From the NCBI GenBank assembly GCA_004010275.1, contig RBWT01000023.1, positions 1 to 59,355 on the forward strand: a stretch of 59,355 bases of DNA, in the 5' to 3' direction. Under the pieces are notes generated by a model. It saw only the letters and a list, made by a program, of their open reading frames with translations. It had not been told where the DNA came from and did not search any database. The position numbers and the translations under genes are program-made. This DNA comes from Streptomyces huasconensis (GTDB lineage: Bacteria; Actinomycetota; Actinomycetes; Streptomycetales; Streptomycetaceae). Positions 53,374-59,355 of the stretch are shown here, one piece after another. Every line of letters begins with the position of its first letter. Position 1 is the first letter of the stretch.

Positions 53374-53903
53374 CTAGCGGCCGGACGTCTCCGGTGCCGT
53401 GGCGCGGAACCGGGCCGTGGTCCCGTCGTCGCTCCAGCGGTGCAGCCCGGCCTTCTCCAGGACGCGGAGGGAGGCGGGGTTGGCGCGCTCGACGTCGGCG
53501 TACACGGTGGTGACCGCCGGCAGGGTCAGGGCGTACGCCACGAGGGCGCGGGCGGCCTCCGGGGCGTAGCCGCGGCCGCGGCGCGAGGCGACAACGCCGT
53601 AGCCGAACTCCACGGAGCCCTCGCTCGGCGGCCAGAGCAGGCTGATGGAGCCGACCACCAGGCCGCTCTCCTGTTCGACGATCAGCCGGTGGCCGTGCGC
53701 GCCGGGATCACCGGGGCCCTCGGCGATCTGCCGGCGATGACGCCCGCGATCACACGGTCGCCCTCGGCGGGGAAGTCCTCGGCCCAGCGCGCCGAACGGC
53801 GGTCGGCGAGGACGTCCGTGACCTCGGCCGGGGACCAGTTCCGCAGCCGCAGGCGCTCGGTGGTCAGTTCTGCCGACGGGAAGGGGAGGGGAAAGGAAGA
53901 CAC
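53374..53903 (-). pseudogene. GNAT-family N-acetyltransferase, one frameshift
   Basis: GTG 53903 after GGAG starts SSFPLPFPSAELTTERLRLR, the beta-1 start of RimJ/RimL-like acetyltransferases. An indel near 53715 moves the frame to AEGPGDPGAHGHRLIVEQES. The acetyl-CoA site is VVASRRGRGYAPEAARALV, followed by TTVYADVERANPASLRVLEK and GLHRWSDDG. Joined length is about 176 residues, normal for the family. Target unknown. Confidence 0.85.
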
Positions 53904-54113
53904 GCGACACTCCAGGTCGTTTCGGGACGACCGGGCCGCTCGTGGGGAGCCCTGCTTCTTCAGGCTCGCGCGGCCCGGACAAGGGCATGGCGACGAAGCG
54001 TCCGGCGGACCATATTCATCGACCTCCTTCTCCCGGGCAGAGCCAGCGCGCGAGCCGCGCTTGACAGGACGCTATCAAACGCCGCCGGGAGACTTCGCGT
54101 CGCACGATCAAGG

Positions 54114-54125
54114 GAACATGTGTTC
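54114..54125. promoter_or_regulatory. LexA (SOS) box GAACATGTGTTC
   Basis: GAAC-N4-GTTC fits the actinobacterial LexA consensus and lies 32 bp upstream of the radical-SAM remnant at 54158. This suggests the original gene was DNA-damage inducible. The rest of 53904-54157 shows no gene. Confidence 0.65.
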
Positions 54126-54157
54126 TATTCTGAGGTCAGTGCTACCGAGGAGGCGTC

Positions 54158-54397
54158 ATGCGCTGGGAGAACCTCTCCGACGGACCGCGTCAGGGCACCG
54201 CTGATGCCGCGCTGTTCGGCGCGGACGCGGTCACGACACGGACCTTCGACACCCCCGAGTTCGCGGGGATCACCTTCCACGAGATCCGGGCCCGCTCGAT
54301 CCTGAACCGCGTGCCGGGGGCGTCCCGCATGCCGTTCGAATGGACGGTCAATCCCTACCGGGGCTGCACGCACGCGTGCTTGTACTTCACTACATGA
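54158..54397 (+). pseudogene. Truncated Rv2578c-family radical SAM protein (N-terminus only)
   Basis: ATG 54158 follows GAGGAGG. The first 75 residues match the start of Rv2578c-type radical SAM proteins (SplB-like): MRWENLSDGPRQGTADAALF, DTPEFAGITFHEIRARSIL, and PFEWTVNPYRGCTHAC. The iron-sulfur CxxxCxxC motif is broken in its middle: after CTHACLY comes FTT and a stop, where YCFAR should follow. The remaining roughly 250 residues are missing from the window. The break is abrupt and followed by unrelated fragments, so it reflects a rearrangement, or an assembly join, rather than a point indel. Confidence 0.8.
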
Positions 54398-54428
54398 CCC
54401 TATTGAGCCCGGGGGGGCCGATACTCAG

Positions 54429-54626
54429 CACTCCGAACGCGGACAAGGCCTGGAAAGGCATGGCAAGGTCATTTCCGAGCCGGAGGCGTCAGGCCAGTAT
54501 GCCGCCCCGGGCGAGGCGGAGAGGACGGCTTACGCCGTCCTGCTGCATGGACCGGCTGCGCGCTCAGGCGGCGCCGACGCGAGTCAATGGCTGCTGCTGC
54601 GCGACCGCACAGCGAAGCGCCTGTAA
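54429..54626 (+). pseudogene. Unrecognised coding-like fragment
   Basis: An open frame without start reads SERGQGLERHGKVISEP, then AYAVLLHGPAARSGGADASQ and ends WLLLRDRTAKRL with TAA at about 54624-54626. Amino-acid use is protein-like and the tail looks like a genuine C-terminus. I do not recognise the family. It is one of several fragments in 54158-56640. Confidence 0.35.
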
Positions 54627-54754
54627 CCGAGGCATCGGCAGCAGCCACACTCCAGGAACGCGTCTGTCGCCCAAGACGCCGGCGAGGTAGTCCTGCACCA
54701 GGCCGTACAGGCCGCGCGGAACCCGTCTGCGGACAATCCTCTGCGAGGCCCAAC

Positions 54755-55215
54755 GGCCCCTTCACCTACGACGGCAAGAGCAATCTGACCAAGGCCGTCC
54801 CGCCGAAGCCGCTGGGGGAGACCACCTTTCTACGACAGCCTGGGCCGCACCGAGACCCTCACCGACGGCCGCGGCATCAAGAAGGTATTCACCTACGACA
54901 ACCTCGACCGGATCAAGAGCGTCGACGTCGACAACTCCAGCCGCCCGAAGAAGATCACCGCCAAGTCCGGCAAGGGCACCCTGGTCGACCTCGCCTACAC
55001 CTACGGATACGGCACCGACGCCGCGACCGACGGCAACAAGATCCGCACCCTGACCGACGCAGTGGCGGGTACGAAGACCAGCTACACCTACGACGGCGCG
55101 GGACGCTTCTCCTACGCGGCCGAGAACAAGGGCGCCACGCTCAACTCCTCCTGGCAGTACTGCTACGACCTCGCCGGAAACCTCACCAGCCCGACCTCGC
55201 CCATGCCGCACGGGA
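54755..55215 (+). pseudogene. RHS/YD-repeat protein fragment
   Basis: Consecutive YD repeats typical of RHS/wall-associated toxins are visible: FTYDGKSNLTKAV, then (after one indel near 54830) FYDSLGRTETLTDGRGIKKV, FTYDNLDRIKSVDVDN, SYTYDGAGRFSYAAENKGAT and WQYCYDLAGNLTSPT. No start, no stop and no toxin tip are present. It stops abruptly near 55210, where murB sequence begins. It is a shell fragment of a large toxin gene. Confidence 0.8.
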
Positions 55216-55600
55216 CGGCGACACGGCGCCGTTCGTGCTGGGCGGCGGCAGCAACACCCTCGCCGACGACGCCGGCTACCCCGGCACCGTGGTTCGGATG
55301 GCCACCCGCCGCATCGCCGTACGCCTGCTCGGCAGCGAGCTCGTGGAGGTCATCGCCCAGGCGGGCGAACCACTCGGCTCGCTCGTCGCCTTCACCGTCG
55401 CCGAGGGCCTGTCCGGCATCGAGTACCTCGGTGGGATTCCGGGCACCACCGGAGCCGCACCGGTCCAGAACACCGGCGCCTACGGACAGAAGATATCCGA
55501 CACCCTCACCCGCCTCACCGTCCACGACTGGGACCTCGGCCGCACCCGCGAACTGCATTCCGAGGACTGCGACTTCGGCTACCGCACCCGCTCGGATGCC
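55214..55600 (+). pseudogene. murB: Internal fragment of murB (UDP-N-acetylenolpyruvoylglucosamine reductase)
   Basis: About 128 residues of the FAD-binding and catalytic core of MurB are present: APFVLGGGSNTLADDAGYPG, VEVIAQAGEPLGSLVAFTVA, GIEYLGGIPGTTGAAPVQNT and GAYGQKISDTLTRLTV, then CDFGYRTR. Both ends of the gene are missing, so no function is expected. It joins the RHS fragment directly upstream without any spacer. The functional murB must lie elsewhere. Confidence 0.85.
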
Positions 55601-56149
55601 ATTGCTCGCGCACAGCGTGATGTCCTGAGCGATGAAGTCGTCGTAGTGGGCCCGGCGTTGTGCAGGGGTGGGGGGCATAGCGGGTGTGTGCGTACTGGTC
55701 GATCGCCGGTTGGGTGGCCGTGGTGGGGGTGGGACAGGTGCCGGGGTCCGGGCGGCGGCCGGCCGCGGAGGTGGCGCCGGTGGTGGTACGCCAGGCCTGG
55801 GTGGAGACTTCGTCCAGCAGCGCGCCGGTCTGCTCGGCGGCCTGGCGGCACGTGGTGGTGCGTTCGGTTCGAGTGGGGTCGCGTTCCTGGGCGTAGGGCC
55901 AGATCGGTGGGTGATGGCGGTGTACCAAGTGCGGTTGACGGTCTGGGGGTGCTGGTCGAATCCGTGCACGCGGACGCCGAGGTGCGTGCGGGTCTCGGGC
56001 GGCAGGTCGTTCAGCGAGGTGAAGGCGTTTGGGCGCCGGAGGTAGATGCTGCGGGCGGAGGACTCATCGCCGACCAGGAGCAGGGCGTCCCTGCGTGCCA
56101 ATGCCCGGCTCGAACACCGGCACCCGACACCTGTGTGGCGTCGGCGCAC
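55600..56149 (-). pseudogene. Unrecognised minus-strand coding remnant
   Basis: The minus strand carries protein-like sequence: RRDALLLVGDESSARSIYLR, NAFTSLNDLPPETRTHLGVR, FDQHPQTVNRTWYTAITHRS, then in a second frame CRQAAEQTGALLDEVSTQAW. At least one indel separates the parts. No domain is recognised and the end near 55600 meets the murB fragment. Probably the remnant of a gene from elsewhere. Confidence 0.3.
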
Positions 56150-56219
56150 CCATCATGGGCGAGTGCTCATGCTCGACGCTCCACTGAGCAGTTGCCTGAC
56201 TCTCTATGACTTGCCGCTG

Positions 56220-56443
56220 AGACCTCAGCCGCCACGGTCACCTGTCCGGCCGAGGACGGTCCGGAAAACGCCCGCTCGGCCACGCTCATCAGAGAGCTGC
56301 TGCCGGCCGAGTGCGCCATCGCCATGGAGTGGGTCGGTCCACAGGTGGCCATGTGGACGGAGACAGCTCTGAAGTGCTCGCCTCGACCAGGCGCGACGGC
56401 GCCCGAGACTGAAGCACCACTCGGCTCCGGCGAGCAGCCGTAG
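56220..56443 (+). other. Open frame with possible phosphopantetheinyl-transferase-like start
   Basis: A plus-strand frame reads SATLIRELLPAECAIAMEWVG and ends GSGEQP with TAG at 56441-56443. The short stretch IRELLPAECAIA resembles the first residues of Sfp-type 4'-phosphopantetheinyl transferases, but nothing further supports it. The rest of 56150-56640 shows no recognisable gene. Confidence 0.2.
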
Positions 56444-56554
56444 CTGGCCTTCCGGAGATACGAACCCGACGACGACGGGTTCCGTCCATGGCCGGAGGTA
56501 GGTACTTCAACGGGGTGCTTTGCCCCCACGCCCGGTGACCGGACCCTTCTGTGC

Positions 56555-56582
56555 TTCCTGCTCCCTGCTCCCTGCTCCCTGC
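56555..56582. repeat. Four tandem 7-bp repeats (TCCCTGC)
   Basis: TTCCTGC followed by three TCCCTGC units, in the non-coding stretch before the immunity gene. Slippage-type microsatellite. Confidence 0.75.
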
Positions 56583-56649
56583 TTGATCGCATGTCTCCGA
56601 CATGCGCGTGCGGTCCCGCCGAGAGCCGTTCCGGCGGACGCGCCGCAGG

Positions 56650-56880
56650 TCAGCCCTCGACGGCCTCCAGGAAGTACTCGTAGGAATCCAGGTCGAGACT
56701 CACATCGGCAAGCCGGCCGAGTGCGACCGCCTGGCTCTCCTCAAGGGGATACACGTCGACGAGACGGTCGGCCGGGATGCCCACCACGTCGGCTGCGGCC
56801 TCCAGGCCGATCCCCGAGACATCCAACTCCCGCTCAGGAGAGTCGGAGTCCTTCCTGTAGACGGTGATCAAAATCTTCAC
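56650..56880 (-). CDS. Candidate immunity protein for the adjacent toxin
   Basis: GTG 56880 overlaps the toxin stop by 4 bp (GTGA), giving 76 residues: VKILITVYRKDSDSPEREL at the start, GIGLEAAADVVGIPADRLVD in the middle, and SLDLDSYEYFLEAVEG at the acidic C-terminus. Its small size, strong negative charge and tight coupling to a colicin E3-type nuclease are the marks of an immunity protein that masks the nuclease. It resembles small DUF7683-like proteins found beside polymorphic toxins; this family match is from memory. It does not clearly look like the classic colicin E3 immunity protein. Confidence 0.75.
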   Translation of the reverse strand: MKILITVYRKDSDSPERELDVSGIGLEAAADVVGIPADRLVDVYPLEESQAVALGRLADVSLDLDSYEYFLEAVEG

Positions 56881-59355
56881 GGGGTTACCTCTCGTGACTT
56901 GTCCGCGGGCTTCGTCTCGGCGCCCGTGGTGGGGTCGTACTCGCCGAGATGTTTGCCTCGCTTGTTGTACTTCTCGACCGTGCCATGCTGGGAGTCCCAT
57001 TCATAAATGTTGCCCTTCGGGTCCTTCCACCGCTTGCGAAGACCGCCACCGCCCTGGACGGGTGTCTTGGGCTTGGCTTTGCTCGCTCCCGGGAATGCGG
57101 GGAGGTCATTCGGCGCACGTACCGGGCCGGGGTCCGTCTTCCTGGTGACGCCCCCCTTGCTCTGAGCGTCCCGCAGTGCCGCTCTGAGGCCCTCGTCGAT
57201 GCGACCGATGCCGTCGGCGGAAGTGAACGCGCCGCCGACCAGCAGCGTCGTGCTGGCCGCTATGGCCGGCGCTCCGGCGAGACAGCCGACTCCGGTGATG
57301 CACAAGGCCCCGCCGCCGACGTCGCCTGACGCTCCGCCCACCATCATCACGACACCCAGTGCCGTTTCAGCGGACCCCGCCCAGATGTCGGGGTTGGAGA
57401 GGATCGACGTACCGTAATCGACGACGGTTCCTGCGGTGTCGACGAACGTGTGAGCTGCACCCTTCAGCCAGCCGGGCACCCAGCTGTCGTCCTCGGCCGC
57501 GGCGGCCTCCTCCTCTGCTTCGGCCTTCTTCCGGGCCTCTTCCGCCGCCCGCCAGACAGCCTCTTCGGCTCGCTGTTTCACGACGGCCGTTTCAAAGGCT
57601 TCCCTCGCTGCCTTGCTCGCGGCCTTCTCGTCCTTTCCTGCGGCCGTCGCCGAGGAACGTGCCGCATTGGCGGCGGTCCATGCCTCGTCGGCCGAGCCGC
57701 GGGCCCAGTTGGCCGAACTCTGAGCCTGCGTCGCTGAGTCGGTGGAGCAGTCGCAGCTGCGCCGGCGTCGGCCTCCGCCTTACGAGCGGTCCTCGCCGAC
57801 TCCCTCGCCTGCGCCGCTGACGCTTCCGCGGCTTTCGCCGACTTCTGCGCCTGGGCGGCGTACTCCTTGGCCGCGGCTGCCGAGTTCTTCGCCTGTTTGG
57901 CGGCCTTGTCCGCTTCGGCCGCGGCCTTGTCGGCCACGGCGGCGACGCGTGCGGCCCAGGCGGCGTCCTTACGGGCCGTGGCGCGACGCTCGACGCCTCG
58001 GCGATGAGCCGTTGCACGTCCGCGACGTGGGCCACGGTGAGCTTGTCCCTGCGGGCCGCCTGGTATTGGCCTGTCTGGATGAAGGCGTGCATCAGCTGCG
58101 GTGGGCCCGCCTGGGCGACCTTCACGGCGGCCTTGACCTCAGGACCTCCGACGCTCGCCAGCTGCACGGCGCGGACCTGTTCGTCGCCCTTGAGGGCCGC
58201 GAACTGGCCGTCGTTGAGGAACGCGGCGAGTTTCGCGGGGGCGCCGTCCTTGAGTGCGGCCCGTGCGGCCTCCTTGACTTCGGTGCCGCCGGTGCTGGCG
58301 ATCTGTACCACTCGTTCGCGGAAGTCGCCGGCCGCGGCCTCGTTCCCGCCGCTCACGAGGAAGGTGTGCACCTGCCCCGCATCGCCCGCGAGGGCCTGCT
58401 GTGCCGCCTTGCGGAGGGCCGCCGACCGGGGGTCGTCCGCAAGGCGTTCGACGCGGGCGCGCTCGTCCTGCTCGGCCGCCTTCTTCCAACCGGTGCGCAG
58501 ATATTCGGCGATGGCCTCGTCCGAACCCGCGAGGGCGACCTCGGCCGCGGCGCGGCTCCAGGGCCCGCGGGTCTTCATGGCGATGACGGCGGCCTTGCGG
58601 CCCTTGGCCGCGATGTCCTTGGGGTCCGCGCCGGGCTTCTCGGCCTCCGCCGCGAGGCGCCCGGCCTCGGCGTCGAGGTCCTTGGCCTCTTTGGTGACGC
58701 GGTCCCGTTCGGCGGTGCGGGCGTCGTCCGCCTCCTTGAGGTCCTTGGCCTTCTCGACTCCGGCCGCGGTACGAGTCTTGAGCTCCTCGCCCTCGATCTT
58801 GCGAGCCAGGTCGTGGGCCGCGGTGGCTTTCCTCACCGCGTCGGTGGCGGCGTCCGCGGCGTCCTTGGACGCCCTGGCGTGCCGCTTGGACTCCGAGGCC
58901 GCCTTGCCCGCGTCGCCCGCGTGCTTGGCGGCCTTGTCGGCTTCGACCGCTGCCGAATCGGCATGATCGGCGGCCGAGTTGGCCGCGGCCCTGGCCTCGT
59001 CGGCGCCCTGCTCGCCCGGCCCGCCAGCGTGGCGGCCGCGTTCGCGGCGCGGGTCGCCTCCTGTGCCTGGCGTCGGGCGGAGGCTGCGGCGAGCCGGGCC
59101 CGCCGGGCTTGCGCGCCCGCTTGGTCGGAGTGGTTGCCCGCCTCGGTGGCCGCGTCCGCCGCCGCGTTGGCGTTGGCACCGGCACTGGCCGCCGCGTGGG
59201 CCGCGTTCCCGGCTTCCTTGGCCGCAGTGCCGGCCTCCTTGGCGGCGCCGGCCGCCGCCCGCGCGCCCTTGGCGGCGCCGCGGGCCTCTTCGGCGGCCTT
59301 GCGCGCGGCCGACGCCTTTCCGGAGTCCGACGCGGAGTCCGCCGCGGCGTTGCGG
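56877..59355 (-). pseudogene. Polymorphic toxin with ALF repeats and C-terminal colicin E3-type ribonuclease (5' end outside window), frameshifted
   Basis: The gene enters from beyond 59355. In protein order it has a long Ala-rich coiled coil (ARKAAEEARGAAKGARAAAG and similar) and four ALF-type repeats around 58020-58560 (SDEAIAEYLRTGWKKAAEQD; LAGDAGQVHTFLVSGGNEAA; KLAAFLNDGQFAALKGDE; LMHAFIQTGQYQAARRDK). A second Ala/Lys coiled coil and a glycine-rich pretoxin segment (NPDIWAGSAETALGVVMMVG) follow. The C-terminal toxin tip is RWKDPKGNIYEWDSQHGTVE through GKHLGEYDPTTG. The tip matches colicin E3, whose Asp-His-Glu active site falls in WDSQHGTVE, so the toxin should cut 16S rRNA. Frameshifts near 59015, 57985 and 57745 are probably sequence errors. 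The immunity gene overlaps its stop. Confidence 0.85.

Noticed and set aside
54469..54765. Minus-strand 98-residue gene in the fragment region
   Set aside because: Low-complexity Arg/Pro/Ser composition, no ribosome site, and it overlaps a more protein-like plus-strand fragment.
1..59355. CRISPR arrays, tRNA or rRNA genes, insertion sequences
   Set aside because: No regularly spaced identical repeats of CRISPR length, no cloverleaf or rRNA signatures, and no transposase motifs with terminal repeats were seen, even around the mosaic at 54158-56640.

Overview
The window is very G+C-rich actinobacterial DNA and reads as Streptomyces. The evidence is the codon bias, rare TTA codons, Tat-exported sugar-binding lipoproteins, a canonical CebR operator, a rifamycin-associated element before helR, and ALF-repeat polymorphic-toxin architecture. 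Almost all of it is accessory carbohydrate metabolism, followed by a small resistance and stress region and a rearranged toxin region.

Layout. (1) 153-6254 (+): monosaccharide ABC transporter chvE-mmsA-mmsB, preceded by a U32-peptidase-like gene and followed by a secreted aldose 1-epimerase. (2) 6268-12643 (-): arabinan and pectin breakdown, with a secreted GH43 exo-arabinanase type enzyme, an intracellular GH51, a secreted GH51 and a PL3 pectate lyase. (3) 12729-14122 (-): SigE-family sigma factor with a coupled membrane protein. (4) 14151-31082: a probable xyloglucan utilisation locus. An intracellular GH3 enzyme and a YicI-type GH31 alpha-xylosidase diverge from an Lpl-type ABC importer; a LacI regulator, secreted GH6 and GH5 cellulases and a GH74 xyloglucanase follow, with an S8 protease between. 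(5) 31243-32763: a beta-lactamase-fold serine hydrolase and a small Cys-rich membrane protein. (6) 32914-43325 (-): GntR regulator, DapA-family and IlvD/Edd-family enzymes, then an ABC importer, Gfo/Idh/MocA oxidoreductase, DUF6807 protein, GH43 beta-xylosidase-like enzyme and binding protein. This looks like pentoside uptake plus sugar-acid metabolism. (7) 43435-53903: helR with its RAE, phzF, an EthD-like protein with a divergent HxlR regulator, a methyltransferase, an MFS efflux pump with a carboxypeptidase-regulatory-like tail, SRPBCC, SLC13 and GNAT genes. (8) 54114-56640: gene fragments (LexA-box-preceded radical SAM N-terminus, RHS/YD piece, internal murB piece, unknown pieces). (9) 56650-59355 (-): immunity gene and a truncated-by-window polymorphic toxin ending in a colicin E3-type ribonuclease domain.

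Regulatory logic. Near-identical palindromes TCGAAGCGCTTCGA lie in the GH3/ABC divergent promoter (two), before the LacI gene, before the MalF-type permease gene and, as an 18-bp version, inside the dapA-like gene. Together they suggest one LacI-family regulon. A separate CebR box sits between the GH5 and GH74 genes, tying the secreted glucanases to cellobiose sensing.

Quality caveat. About 20 of roughly 45 genes are interrupted by single-base frameshifts with conserved protein continuing in another frame, mostly at G/C runs. The simplest explanation is systematic indel error in the sequence rather than mass gene decay. I give full-length spans for these genes and mark them as pseudogenes.
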